A stretch of DNA of 64,000 nucleotides from the NCBI GenBank assembly GCA_012729315.1, contig JAAYDI010000013.1, positions 1-64,000 on the forward strand, read 5' to 3'. Of the stretch, positions 1 through 8,672 are shown in pieces (positions within the stretch are counted from its first letter, which is position 1; every line of letters starts with the position of its first letter). The stretch is from Planctomycetaceae bacterium. GTDB taxonomy: Bacteria; Planctomycetota; Planctomycetia; Pirellulales; Pirellulaceae. Made by a program: the position numbers and the translations under genes. A model generated the notes under the pieces. It was not told the origin of the DNA and did not search any database. It saw only the letters and a program-made list of their open reading frames with translations.

Positions 1-213
1 GAAGAGGCGGGGTCCCAGATGTAATCTACAGAGGCGGGGTAGAAGGCGCACAGAGCGGCGGGGTACCGCGGGGTCAAATAATCCGAACCGTTGGCCGCTT
101 AATCCTGTCAGCTAATTTGCGCCGTCGCAACTTCCTTTGAAAAACCCTTAAGCGAAAGACGGACTAGTTTCTCTCGATAGGCGTAGGATGAACCAGCCTG
201 CGCCACGAAGAGT

Positions 214-591
214 CTACGGCGTTACGTCCTCCTTGCTGCGAATGCGATCTCCCCCGCCTTTGACCGCACTTCGATTCGGGCACGAACTGCCAAAGGTAAA
301 GGCGTTGACTCTGCCGTCGTCCCACGACACGCCGTTTGGGACACCCACTACGAAACGCACACGCACGTCCACATGAACCAAGCGCCACAGCGGTGCGTGG
401 AGGAGAGGGTCACTGCTCGCCGAGAAGTCCTGGTTGATCCACGCCGCCCGGTGGATGAAAGGTGCGAGCGACTTGCAAGGCAGCACGAAGAAAGAGTGCG
501 CCAATGGAGGCAGTTCCCAAACTGAAAACCGCAAGGGCTGGCGGAAAACCCAGCCGCCGCTGTGTGTGAGAGGCCAGACTTCAATTCGATT
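214..591 (-). pseudogene. unrecognised protein-like fragment
   Basis: This frame is open from just after an in-frame TGA (592-594) to a TAG at 214-216. It has no good ATG start, only an internal TTG at 534. The translation looks protein-like, with stretches such as SVWELPPLAHSFFVLPC and HVDVRVRFVVGVPNGVSWDD, and uses mixed third positions rather than the G/C-only third positions of a shadow frame. I do not recognise a family. It could be the end of a decayed gene or chance. Its neighbours do not help, since the surrounding kilobase is otherwise empty. Confidence 0.3.
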
Positions 592-954
592 TCAGCCCCA
601 CGAAGATTCGGGACGTAAGTTTCCTGACGACTTTGTTGTGGAAAGGAACTTGCGATGCCGAATCGACTCACGATGTCGAAGCCCGTCCATAGCTGGCATG
701 TCGTCCGGGGGAGACTCTGCAATCGCCGAGTTCACGGAACTCGATAGGCGCTCCCGACCGCTCAATTCAGTCTATCTCGTTGCCCATGCACCAGCCAGCT
801 TCCCTGCCTCACTGCCGGCAAGAGGGTTGATCCATCAATGTGCCCCTTTGCGGAGTTGCGTGGTGAGCAATTTTTTGGCTGGCCGCCTACTGGCAGATCA
901 CGCCAAACTGGAAAAAACTCGGTTTCCGTAACTGGCAGATTTACAGCCACTTCC

Positions 955-1051
955 ATCGCGTGACGCGTTGGGGCCACGTCACGTGATTTCGAGACTCCTG
1001 GGCCATTTCGAGACTTTTCGGGCCTCGCGGGCGGCCACCGCGTCACGCGAT
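955..1051. repeat. 13-bp inverted repeat with internal direct repeats
   Basis: ATCGCGTGACGCG (955-967) and its exact complement CGCGTCACGCGAT (1039-1051) lie 71 bases apart. Between them ATTTCGAGACT occurs twice. The unit could be a small mobile-element relic or a regulatory structure. No coding sequence lies inside. Confidence 0.5.
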
Positions 1052-1112
1052 TCTGGGCTGGCCGGCGACGCCAACCCTCGCAAATCCCGCGATACGTGCA
1101 CCAAACAAGCAA

Positions 1113-1169
1113 GGCCCGCCAGTGGTTGCTGACGGGCCCTGTTTCGATCGAGACGGGTTGCGGAACCCG
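1113..1169 (-). terminator. two hairpins after tmRNA
   Basis: Directly beyond the tmRNA 3' end on the minus strand are two stem-loops: CGGGTT/AACCCG with a four-base loop (1154-1169), and GGCCCG/CGGGCC (1113-1118 with 1133-1138). The second is followed by GCTTGTTTGG on the transcribed strand. They are placed where an ssrA terminator is expected, although the U-tract is poor. Confidence 0.5.
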
Positions 1170-1175
1170 ATCAAA

Positions 1176-1534
1176 TGGAGGCGGCGGGAATCGAACCCGC
1201 GTCCCGAGATATTTCCATGGAAGCATCTACGTGTGTAGTCGACTGTTTGATTTTCGCCCACAGCGGCCCCTGTCGACCGGGTCCGTCGCGGACTAGGCGA
1301 GAACAGTTTTAGCCGACGACGTGCCCGCCATGACCGTCGGCGAACCGGATTTGACGACCGACTTTTGGGACTCTCCGGTTAAGGCCCGCAGTCGGGACTA
1401 CCTGTTGCTAGGCAGCCAGTGCGAGGTTTTCCTCGGCAAGTAAATTTGTGGTCAGCTTTTTGCGTGGCCCACTGACCAACCACGACACGCCACTTCCACT
1501 TCAAGCTATCCGGTCGAATCCAAATTTCGCCCCC
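1176..1534 (-). ncRNA. ssrA: transfer-messenger RNA (tmRNA)
   Basis: tmRNA rescues ribosomes stalled on broken mRNAs and tags the unfinished protein for proteolysis. The 5' end reads GGGGGCGAAATTTGGATTCG and its first seven bases pair with CGCCTCC next to the 3' end, forming the tRNA-like acceptor stem with discriminator A at 1176. The terminal CCA is not encoded. The T arm is GCGGG-TTCGATT-CCCGC. The tag reading frame runs from 1437 to 1408 and reads AEENLALAA followed by TAG, a short tag ending in the usual LAA-type degron. The length, 359 nt, is normal for a one-piece tmRNA. No split or permuted form is seen. Confidence 0.95.
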
Positions 1535-2100
1535 CGTTGGCAACATTAGCAATACGTTGCAGACAACACGCTGCGACACCGCGCGACGGCCGGACACGCC
1601 TGCACCCACAGACAGGCCTCAACTGTGTCGACACTGGCTCTATTCTACCAGCGCGGCGACGCTGGGCAAACCCGCAGTGGACCGGGCCCCAGCGGGGGAG
1701 GTGCAGGAACGCACTTTTTCGGGAGAGGGACCAGGGGAATTCAGGAATTCAGGAATTCAGGAATGTGACCGTGTGGCACGTGTTGAGCCGTGCTGAAGGA
1801 GCGGACCGGTGAGCCCAACCGCTGCGCTCCATGAGGTCGCATGCTCGGAAACGGACCTTGCGATCGACGCTGGTCGGCAGTCAGCACGGCTACGAAGCAG
1901 GCCGGACGCTCGCCGCGTCGCACGGCCAACAAGTAGGCCGTGCCGCACGACCGACCCGTTATGGATACTGCGGCCAACAATATGTCCGTTCCTGCACCGC
2001 AGCGGGGGCCGACGCGGTCGCATGCCGCCGCGTCAAGACGCCCCCTATAGGAGAAACCGGTCGGATTCGCCATACTGACACGGCGAGATGGGACACAAGC
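1535..2100. other. intergenic region between ssrA and isomerase-like gene
   Basis: No gene is supported here. Reading frames across it have no recognisable content. It contains one copy of a dispersed repeat (1699-1765) and must contain the tmRNA promoter just above 1534, where I cannot pick out a convincing -35/-10 pair. Confidence 0.5.
1699..1765 (+). repeat. dispersed intergenic repeat, copy 1
   Basis: A block of about 67 bases starting AGGTGCAGGAACGCACTTT and ending in three head-to-tail AGGAATTC-like units. A near-identical block sits at 7285-7359 on the same strand, also in a gap between genes. The two share the core TCGGGAGAGGGACCAGGGG exactly. Confidence 0.85.
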
Positions 2101-3003
2101 ATGTACAAAAACCTCAATACTGCGGCTTTGGGTATTTCTGGCCGGCAAAGTGAACTGATCGAACTGGCCCTGACGTATGGTTTTCAAGGGCTGGACCTGG
2201 ACATGGCGGACGTGATCAAGCGGACGCGAGCACGCGGGCTGGACGCCGCGCGCCGGTATGTCGTCAGTGCCAGCGTGCGGGTGGGGGAGTTTCAGCTGCC
2301 GATCGACTTGCGGCAGCCCGACGTTACATATCGCTCCGCTCTCGTGGAACTCCAGGAGGTCGCTCAGACGGCTGCCGCGCTGGGCGCCACCGTGTGCACC
2401 GCGACCGTCCTGCCCTGCGGGGGCGAGCTGCCATATCACGAAAACTTCGAGCTGCACCGGCGGCGGTTCGGGGAAATCGGTGATGTGCTGGCGCAGCATG
2501 GCATTAAGCTGGGGCTCACGTTCCTGGCTGCCGCCGCCGAACGTGAAGGGCATCCGTTCCCGTTCATTCACCAGGTCGATACGTTGCTGACACTCATCCG
2601 GACGACGAGCAACCCGCACGTCGGTTTGACGCTCGATACCTGGAACTGGTTCGTGGGAGGAGGCACGCTCGATCAACTGTACCAGTTCCCGGCGGAGCAG
2701 ATCGTGGCGGTCCGCCTGGCCGACTATCCCGCAGCCCAGGACCGCGAGCGTCTCACCGACCAGGACCGGTATCTGCCGGGCGACGACGGCAGCATCGACT
2801 GTGCAGCGATCCTCCGCCACCTCGTGGAACACGGATTCACCGGCCCGGTCACCCTCTGTCCACACCCCTCTCGGTTCCGCGGGATGACGCGGGACGCGGT
2901 TGTGCAGCAGGCCGGCGCCCGGTTCGACGCACTCTTGCGAGCTGCCGGTATCAGCCGTACTGGGAAGCTTGAACCGCTGCCCGTGGAATCCGAGCAGGCC
3001 TGA
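2101..3003 (+). CDS. TIM-barrel sugar isomerase/epimerase-like protein
   Basis: This 300-residue protein has the layout of the xylose isomerase-like TIM-barrel family (AP endonuclease 2 group), which isomerises or epimerises sugars and inositols using a divalent metal. The start MYKNLNTAALGISGRQSELI at 2101 fits the first barrel strand. The open frame continues upstream, but that part has no recognisable content. Recognisable strands are GLDLDMADV (residues about 31-39), HVGLTLDTWNW and VAVRLADYP, and the loop LPGDDGSID. Two positions that usually hold metal-binding glutamates look changed: LTFLAA where a Glu is expected, and VTLCPHP near the end where the usual motif is EP. Activity is therefore uncertain. 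The ribosome-binding site is weak. It stands alone, so the substrate cannot be inferred. Confidence 0.75.
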   Translation: MYKNLNTAALGISGRQSELIELALTYGFQGLDLDMADVIKRTRARGLDAARRYVVSASVRVGEFQLPIDLRQPDVTYRSALVELQEVAQTAAALGATVCTATVLPCGGELPYHENFELHRRRFGEIGDVLAQHGIKLGLTFLAAAAEREGHPFPFIHQVDTLLTLIRTTSNPHVGLTLDTWNWFVGGGTLDQLYQFPAEQIVAVRLADYPAAQDRERLTDQDRYLPGDDGSIDCAAILRHLVEHGFTGPVTLCPHPSRFRGMTRDAVVQQAGARFDALLRAAGISRTGKLEPLPVESEQA

Positions 3004-3007
3004 GAGC

Positions 3008-3052
3008 TTGCAGCCCGTTGTATCGCAGCCCGTCGCATTGCAGCCCATGTCG
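3008..3052. repeat. three imperfect 15-nt tandem units
   Basis: TTGCAGCCCGTTGTA, TCGCAGCCCGTCGCA and TTGCAGCCCATGTCG follow each other directly after the stop codon of the isomerase-like gene. The function is unknown. Confidence 0.6.
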
Positions 3053-3284
3053 CCGTCTGTGCGGTAGCTGACGGTCGTGCTGGCCGGTGCCAGCGGTGGC
3101 ATTTCTGTCGATTATGCCGTGCCGCCGACACGGACTATGACGGCTGTGAAGTCCCCCCTCCGCGGCACGTGGTCGGTTCACGCCGGATTGGCTGATCGGT
3201 GCCCGACACGGCCGACGATGAGCCGATACAACGAGCCGGGCGCGAACGGATCGCGCTGCGCTCGACGGATTCCTGTAATTAATC

Positions 3285-4340
3285 ATGGACGGTGCGATGG
3301 ATCGCTTGCCACGCGGAATTGCCGTCTGCTGGGGCTGGATCGCGGCCAGCATACTCCTGCTACCCGCCTGTTCGGATGCATCACGACCAGGCGGCGCCAT
3401 GTGCGGCAGCTCGACCTCATGCGCCACGAGCGATCCACAGTCCGAGGTCGACAGGGTGGGTGACCGAGCGGGCGGATGGCACCAGCCTGACTCGCGTCCG
3501 GTGGTACCCGCATCGCACATGTTTACAGCGCCGCCGTTGCCCACCGTCGATGCACTGGCCGACAACGGGGCGGATGCACCCGGCGGGCACGCCCAGCGGG
3601 ATCCGGTGGTTCGGCTCGCCCCCAGCTTCAACACCGAGGGTGCCCCCACGGCGCTGCTGCGACTCCTGCCGGCTGTAGACGCTCCGACGCAGGACGAGCT
3701 TCGCAGTCTGCCGCCGACCGAACCGGGGATTCTGCCACCGCATGCCAAGTTGACCCCCATCGACAGCTGTCAGGGAGATGGGGACGAGGACGATGCGAAC
3801 CGCATGTACCTCCTTCCGCCTACTGACCGGGAGGAGGCCACGGACGAGGCCACGGACACAGCGCCGCAGGACGAGGAACCGGCCGGGGACGCCGAGGTGC
3901 GTCGTCTGCCGAGGCTCGTAACCGAAGGCCTGTCGGACGCGGCCGCAGCAGCCGATGCAGCGCACGTGCGGCGCCTTCCCGAGATACCTGCCGACCTGCC
4001 TGCCGACACGCCCGCCGACCTGCCCGCGGACCTGCCCACGGACCTGCCCGCCGACCAGCCCGCGGACGGTCCGCTGGCAGAGCCCGTGATCTCAGAGACC
4101 GACTTGCGCAACCTGCCGCCGCTGGAGGGTCCCGCCTCGAACGCGTTGGGGCACCGGTCGGCCCCGGTGCTGGACGCTGCCGCCCTGGCGGCTCTGGAGA
4201 GCCACATCCACGCGGCGACCTGCCGAGCAGCCGAGTTGGCGACGCGGGGCGCGTATTTCGCCGCGCGCAGAAATGCTCAAGTCGCTCCGCGCAGTGACCC
4301 AGACGCTGGACGCGAACCGGGGTACGCGCGAGCACAGTGA
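3285..4340 (+). CDS. Pro/Asp-rich lipoprotein, frameshifted near its C-terminus
   Basis: A 351-residue secreted protein as read. The N-terminus has a hydrophobic stretch followed by the lipobox LLLPAC, so it should be lipid-anchored. Translation may start at 3285 or at the ATG at 3297. The middle is low-complexity and acidic, with repeated R-LP and LPP motifs and a run of PADL/PADT/PTDL tetrapeptides (3987-4069). The last stretch, AELATRGAYFAAR, is where a conserved domain begins, but the frame then runs into unrelated sequence. The natural continuation is in another frame (4263-4467), so one base too many (or two too few) near 4262-4270 has broken the gene, or the sequence has an error there. 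The family is found in planctomycetes and has no known function. It faces the DUF11 gene tail-to-tail. Confidence 0.7.
   Translation: MDGAMDRLPRGIAVCWGWIAASILLLPACSDASRPGGAMCGSSTSCATSDPQSEVDRVGDRAGGWHQPDSRPVVPASHMFTAPPLPTVDALADNGADAPGGHAQRDPVVRLAPSFNTEGAPTALLRLLPAVDAPTQDELRSLPPTEPGILPPHAKLTPIDSCQGDGDEDDANRMYLLPPTDREEATDEATDTAPQDEEPAGDAEVRRLPRLVTEGLSDAAAAADAAHVRRLPEIPADLPADTPADLPADLPTDLPADQPADGPLAEPVISETDLRNLPPLEGPASNALGHRSAPVLDAAALAALESHIHAATCRAAELATRGAYFAARRNAQVAPRSDPDAGREPGYARAQ
3987..4069 (+). repeat. 12-nt coding tandem repeat (PADL units)
   Basis: Seven imperfect 12-base units of the form CCTGCCGACCTG encode tetrapeptides PADL, PADT, PADL, PADL, PTDL, PADQ and PADG. Such repeats can change copy number by slippage. 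Confidence 0.8.
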
Positions 4341-4467
4341 CGCGTTGGGCCGCGCGATGCGGGCGTTCCGGGAAGTCAGCGAACTGGCACCTCAGGGTGC
4401 AGGCCGGGAGTTGGATCTGGATCTGGCACAGGTGGCGAGTGGACACCGGACACCGGTGCTCAAGTGA
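4263..4467 (+). pseudogene. displaced C-terminal domain of the 3285 lipoprotein
   Basis: In the frame of 4273 the sequence reads MLKSLRAVTQTLDANRG and ends in VASGHRTPVLK. This is the natural continuation of AELATRGAYFAAR in the preceding frame: dropping one G near 4264 gives YFARAEMLKSLR without a break. It is therefore the missing end of the same protein, not a separate gene, and has no ribosome-binding site of its own. Confidence 0.7.
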
Positions 4468-4531
4468 CGTGAAAAGGCGTGGGTAGCGACTGGGCCGATG
4501 GCGAGGCAGAGAGCAGCCGTTGACACCGGGG

Positions 4532-4550
4532 CCGATTCTACCCGAATCGG
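4532..4550. terminator. hairpin between convergent genes
   Basis: CCGATTC-TACCC-GAATCGG forms a perfect seven-base-pair stem in the gap between two convergent genes. There is no U-tract, so it is only a candidate bidirectional terminator. Confidence 0.35.
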
Positions 4551-4571
4551 GGTGTGGCCGGGAGCCGCCGG

Positions 4572-7127
4572 TCACTGGTCAGTGTACACGCGTGTGATTT
4601 CTTCCTTGGTCACCGGCACCCGCACTTCAGCGCTCTGCAATTGCACGCGGATCAGATGATCCCCGACCGTCTGGCCTGTGGCATGGACCTTGAATATCGC
4701 TTCCTCGTCCGGCGCCAGCCGCGCCAGCGGGCTGAATACAACCTGCTGTCCCTGTACCGTGGCTGGGACCGGCCCGTCTCCGGCAGTGGGCATCATCCCG
4801 GGCGGCAGTTCGGCCACGATCCGGACGTCGCTGTCGGCTTTCGAGCCTCGGTTGTGTACTCGTATTTCGTAGGTCGTGCCGCTGCCCACTTCGATGGGAT
4901 CAGCGCCATCCGTAACGGAGAACGCTGGGGCAGCCAGTCCTTCCACCACCACTTCGTGTTCGCACGTGTGCTGCAGCCCCAACTCGGCATGCCCGTCGGC
5001 CTTCAACTTGTGGTTGCCCGGTTCGATCGGCAGCACGGTGAGGTGGACGTCCCCCTGCTTCTCGGCTGGCAGTTCCTCCAGGCTCCAGTACACGGCGTGA
5101 GTCTGCGAATCATACTGGCCGTGGTTGTTGCTCGTGACGTACTTCATGCCTTTGGGAAGATAGGTCACCAGTTCCACATTGCGGGCCGGTGCGGTCCCCG
5201 GGTTGGCCATCCGCACCACGTAGGTTGCCTGCCGGTCCAGGTACCGCAGCGCCGGACCCTGCATCGAGAGCTCCAGTTTCGGAGTGGTCACTTCGATCGA
5301 CCGCAGGTCTTCCTCGAGCAGGTTGCCCTCGCCGCGTACCGTGAGCCGATTCTCGTACACCCCCGGCTTGCTGGCCTCCAGCGCCAAGGTGAGCCGACGC
5401 GACTCCTGGGGGAGCAGCGTTCCGACTTCATGTTCCAACTGCCGGCCGGCGGCGTGCGTAAAGCCTTCGGGTACATCTTCCTCGATTATCACCTTCGCGG
5501 CCGCTCCGGAGCCGGTATTCGTCACGACGATTTCAATGTTGGCGGTCGTGCCGATAAGCACCTGCTCCGGGGCCGTCAGCGCCAGCGACAGTTGCGGTTT
5601 CGTGCAGATGGTCCGCACCGAGGCCTGTGCTTGAAACGCCACCTGTGCCACGCTGCCAATCTCGCCGGCTACTTTCGGCAACAGATTCACCGCGAGGATG
5701 ACCTCTTCATTCGCCTGCACCGTCTGCAGGTTCCACACCAGCATCCCGTCCGCCGTCGGCGAGCACTCCGGAACCGCATCGACGTACTCAGTGCCCCGCG
5801 GCACCCGATCGACCACGATGACGTTGTGCGCCGCCGCGTTGCCGACATTCCGGACGCGGATCTGGAATGTCGCCTTCCGGTCCACCTGGATTTCGTCCGG
5901 CGCTGTCTTCTCCAGCACGATCGCCGGTGACTGCTGACCTTCCAACGCCCGATCGCCCGGCATGTCCGACGAGAGGGCAGCAGGCACAGCCGATTGAGCG
6001 TTCAGGACGGCCGCACCAACGGGCGGCGCGGCCCCGGCCTGTGCCGCCGGGCTGGTCGCCAGCGAACGCGTCCCAACGGCGCTCGTCGACGGATAGGACC
6101 CCATGCCACGCGATGCCGGGAGTTCTTGCCCGCTGCCCCAGGCGACTGAAGGATCGAAACTGGTGGCATCGGTCCGCGTCATCTCCGGGCCGGGACTGAG
6201 CGTGGCACCGCTGCCGACTGTCGTGGCAGGTTCCGCCCCGCCCACCTCTGGCGATGCGGACTCGCTCGCCGACAGTCCTGTATCGTTGGTCGCAGGTTGA
6301 GTCGGCACCATGCTCGGATACGGGGCAGACGCTACGGGTGTCGTGCTGGGTGTCGTGCTGGATGTCGTGCTGGGTGTCGTGCTGGGATACGGGTCGGCGG
6401 GCGACGCCGCCGTTACAGGCGAATCGCTCACGCTGGCCGTGGGCCTCTCGGTATTGAGCAGTGGGAACGCCGATGCCGGCGGCGGGGTGGGTGGGCCCGA
6501 AGACGCACTCGAACGGTCCGCGGACGCAGCGGCCGCTGCCGACCCCCCCGGTTCCTCCACGCCGATCTGGTACTGCGGTGCCTCGGGGATGGCCGTACTC
6601 GCTACGGGCGATGAGGGTTCGTCCACTACGGGGCCGCCCGCACGGTCGGTGTGACCTGCGCCTGCCGGCGCTCCGGACAGGTCGCCAGGTTGGTCCAGGT
6701 TGTTGCCGGCGCTGTCTCCGTCAGATTCTCGCGCCGGCAACGCATAGGCTGAAGTCGCAGGAGATGACTCATTGTTGTCAGCAAGCGTGGGAATCGGATC
6801 CGCAGTGGGGAAAGCTGAGCTGCTCCCATCGGTCGCGTCCTCGTGCGAGACTGTCCGCAGCGGCAGCGGGCGCGTAAACGCGGAAGCAGGCGGCGGTTCC
6901 AGAGTGCCAACCGGAGCGCTGTCCGCCACGTCCTCCGTGCGGATCGGCGTCGGCGAACTGGCCGGATCCACCTGCCCCACCTGCTGCTGGCCCGCATCGC
7001 CGGCCGGCTGGTCCACGTCGCCCGGGGAAAGCATCTGCAGCGCAGCGGCTGCGGCACCCAGCGTCACCACGGCACCGGCAATTGACAAACGCACGCTCAA
7101 GCGATTCATGACACTCGCCCCAGCCAT
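4572..7127 (-). CDS. large surface protein with four DUF11 repeats
   Basis: An 851-residue exported protein. A hydrophobic N-terminal segment (about residues 10-32) acts as signal or anchor. Starts at 7127 or 7109 are both possible. Residues about 40-400 are Ser/Thr/Pro/Ala-rich and disordered, including a TTPSTTSSTTPSTTP run made by a 12-base DNA repeat. From about residue 405 to the end are four immunoglobulin-like DUF11 repeats, each with a core such as FQIRVRNVGNAAAHNVIVVD followed by VPRG or VPEG. Such repeats are common in planctomycete and chlamydial outer proteins and are thought to be structural or adhesive. The stalk-plus-domains design fits a cell-surface role. Confidence 0.85.
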   Translation of the reverse strand: MAGASVMNRLSVRLSIAGAVVTLGAAAAALQMLSPGDVDQPAGDAGQQQVGQVDPASSPTPIRTEDVADSAPVGTLEPPPASAFTRPLPLRTVSHEDATDGSSSAFPTADPIPTLADNNESSPATSAYALPARESDGDSAGNNLDQPGDLSGAPAGAGHTDRAGGPVVDEPSSPVASTAIPEAPQYQIGVEEPGGSAAAAASADRSSASSGPPTPPPASAFPLLNTERPTASVSDSPVTAASPADPYPSTTPSTTSSTTPSTTPVASAPYPSMVPTQPATNDTGLSASESASPEVGGAEPATTVGSGATLSPGPEMTRTDATSFDPSVAWGSGQELPASRGMGSYPSTSAVGTRSLATSPAAQAGAAPPVGAAVLNAQSAVPAALSSDMPGDRALEGQQSPAIVLEKTAPDEIQVDRKATFQIRVRNVGNAAAHNVIVVDRVPRGTEYVDAVPECSPTADGMLVWNLQTVQANEEVILAVNLLPKVAGEIGSVAQVAFQAQASVRTICTKPQLSLALTAPEQVLIGTTANIEIVVTNTGSGAAAKVIIEEDVPEGFTHAAGRQLEHEVGTLLPQESRRLTLALEASKPGVYENRLTVRGEGNLLEEDLRSIEVTTPKLELSMQGPALRYLDRQATYVVRMANPGTAPARNVELVTYLPKGMKYVTSNNHGQYDSQTHAVYWSLEELPAEKQGDVHLTVLPIEPGNHKLKADGHAELGLQHTCEHEVVVEGLAAPAFSVTDGADPIEVGSGTTYEIRVHNRGSKADSDVRIVAELPPGMMPTAGDGPVPATVQGQQVVFSPLARLAPDEEAIFKVHATGQTVGDHLIRVQLQSAEVRVPVTKEEITRVYTDQ
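6338..6385 (-). repeat. 12-nt tandem repeat inside the DUF11 gene
   Basis: Four copies of GTGTCGTGCTGG (one with a single change) lie head to tail and encode the Thr/Ser/Pro-rich stalk of the DUF11 protein on the minus strand. Length variation by slippage would be in frame. Confidence 0.8.
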
Positions 7128-7284
7128 TCCATGAGCCGAGAAAACGGTCGAATGTTCGCACGCTACGCGACGCTGGCTCGTCCTGAGCTGGCCCGCCGCG
7201 CAAATATCGCCCCGAAAGTCGGGTTCGGGTGGTGCTAAGTACCAAAATCCTCACGCAGTGCAAAGATCATTTGCCGAAAGAGGA

Positions 7285-7359
7285 AGGTGCAGGAACGCAC
7301 TTTCTCGGGAGAGGGACCAGGGGAATTAGGAAATTCAGGAATTCAGGAATTCGGGAATG
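7285..7359 (+). repeat. dispersed intergenic repeat, copy 2
   Basis: Second copy of the block at 1699-1765. AGGTGCAGGAACGCACTTT, the GGGAGAGGGACCAGGGG core and the terminal AGGAATTC units are all present, with one extra partial unit. It lies between the divergent DUF11 and site-2 protease genes. Confidence 0.85.
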
Positions 7360-7468
7360 GCGACTGAGCCGTATCAGTATCCTTTCCCCGCCGGATAGGC
7401 AAATTGGCTTGTCTGGGGAGGGTGGGGTGCGATGGGCGATTGGGTTTGCGTCTGCTATTCTTTTGGCT

Positions 7469-8599
7469 ATGAGTACAATGGACCAGTCGAACACGCCCGA
7501 GATGGAGCCGACCGAGCCCGCCATGGGGATGCGAGATGGTGAGCCGCTGCAGGATTCACCGGGCGATCAGGTGGTGCGGGCTTCCGAGTCGGAGGGTTCG
7601 GAGGGTGGCGTGCCACGGGATGGCTCGGGTGCGGCCGTGCGCACGTCGCCCCCACCGCCAATTGGGTCGGTGGCGGGCGACGCGTTGGAATTAAGCGTCG
7701 AATTCCGGCGGCCGGTGCGCCGTCGGCGGGTGTGGTTGCCCGTCATCCTCTTCGTGGCCACCTGCCTGTCGACGTTCTGGGTCGGGGTAAGTGGTTGGCT
7801 GCCGTGGATTCCGTTCGTTTCGCCGGGCCCTCCGTCGCTGCGCCGGCTGCTGGTTACCAACGGGCTGGACGGACTCATCTATATGGTCTGCCTGGTGGGC
7901 ATTCTGCTGATGCACGAGATGGGGCATTTTCTGGCCACACTCCGGTACCGGATCCCGGCGAGTTTGCCCTACTTCATTCCGCTCCCCATTTCGCCGATCG
8001 GCACTATGGGGGCGGTGATCGGCATGGACGGCCTGCGTGCCAATCGCCGCGAGTTGTTCGACATCGGCCTGGCCGGCCCGCTGGCGGGCCTGCTGGTAGC
8101 CGTGCCCATCATGTGTGTCGGGATCGCGCGGCTGGATCTTACCCGCATGGCGTACGGACCGTTCGCCGTCGACCTGCCGCTGTTTGTCCGCATCGCCCTG
8201 CAGGTGATTCAGCCGCCCGGCTATGAGCCGGGACGACTGATCCACTTTCATCAGCTCAATCCCTACTTCATGGCCGGTTGGGTTGGCTTCCTGGTCACCG
8301 GCCTGAACATGCTGCCGGTGAGCCAGCTCGATGGTGGGCATGTGGTGTACACGTTGTTCGGCAAACGCGCGCATTGGGTCGCACGCGGGTTCATCCTGCT
8401 GGCCATTGGGTTTGTCGTCATCTCGCAACAGTGGAACTGGATATTGATGATCGCGTTGGTCCTGTTCATCGGCACGGATCATCCACCGACGCGGGATGAC
8501 CAGATGCCGTTAGGGCGTGTGCGGATGGTGATTGGCTGTCTGGCGATCTTGATCCCGGTATTCTGCTTCGCGCCCTGGCTGTTTGTATTTCCGCGTTGA
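7469..8599 (+). CDS. site-2 protease family zinc metallopeptidase (M50)
   Basis: A 376-residue integral membrane protease. Site-2 proteases cut substrates inside the membrane, often releasing regulators such as anti-sigma factors. The zinc motif HEMGH is at residues 149-153 within a hydrophobic helix. The third zinc ligand motif, NMLPVSQLDGG, has its Asp at residue 288. The first 85 residues are acidic, polar and probably cytosolic, followed by at least six hydrophobic segments. I chose the ATG at 7469 (MSTMDQSN) because upstream codons are not protein-like. The ribosome-binding site is poor, and an ATG three codons on is possible. No PDZ domain is seen, so it belongs to the compact group. 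Confidence 0.9.
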   Translation: MSTMDQSNTPEMEPTEPAMGMRDGEPLQDSPGDQVVRASESEGSEGGVPRDGSGAAVRTSPPPPIGSVAGDALELSVEFRRPVRRRRVWLPVILFVATCLSTFWVGVSGWLPWIPFVSPGPPSLRRLLVTNGLDGLIYMVCLVGILLMHEMGHFLATLRYRIPASLPYFIPLPISPIGTMGAVIGMDGLRANRRELFDIGLAGPLAGLLVAVPIMCVGIARLDLTRMAYGPFAVDLPLFVRIALQVIQPPGYEPGRLIHFHQLNPYFMAGWVGFLVTGLNMLPVSQLDGGHVVYTLFGKRAHWVARGFILLAIGFVVISQQWNWILMIALVLFIGTDHPPTRDDQMPLGRVRMVIGCLAILIPVFCFAPWLFVFPR

Positions 8600-8672
8600 C
8601 CGCATGCGGATCGGCTATCGCGGCCGGCTCGGACGAAACGTGCCCTCGCAGACCTCCTCCGTCACCCGCCCC

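Larger units (their letters stand above)
1..1111. other. gene-poor region downstream of ssrA
   Basis: No convincing complete gene is visible here. The first 75 bases carry three or four imperfect copies of a GAGGCGGGGT motif (near 4, 31 and 53). A perfect 13-base inverted repeat, ATCGCGTGACGCG at 955-967 and its complement at 1039-1051, encloses two direct copies of ATTTCGAGACT (from 987 and from 1005). A protein-like minus-strand reading frame at 214-591 is listed separately. The position next to the 3' end of tmRNA, a common integration target, fits a decayed island, but I see no integrase. Confidence 0.45.

Noticed and set aside
434-931. 165-codon plus-strand frame in the ssrA-flanking region
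   Set aside because: No family resemblance, and its codon composition looks random. The opposite strand at 214-591 reads more like protein.
1176-1200. Separate tRNA gene
   Set aside because: The T arm and acceptor belong to the tmRNA. No D arm or anticodon arm is present next to them.
3987-4069. CRISPR-like array
   Set aside because: The units are 12 bases with no spacers and encode PADL tetrapeptides in frame.
4554-5930. 458-codon plus-strand frame opposite the DUF11 gene
   Set aside because: The composition is Arg/His-rich shadow coding, and the minus strand encodes clear DUF11 repeats.
8603-8612. CCGCATGCGG palindrome between convergent genes as a terminator
   Set aside because: It is a ten-base palindrome with no loop and no U-tract, too little to call.
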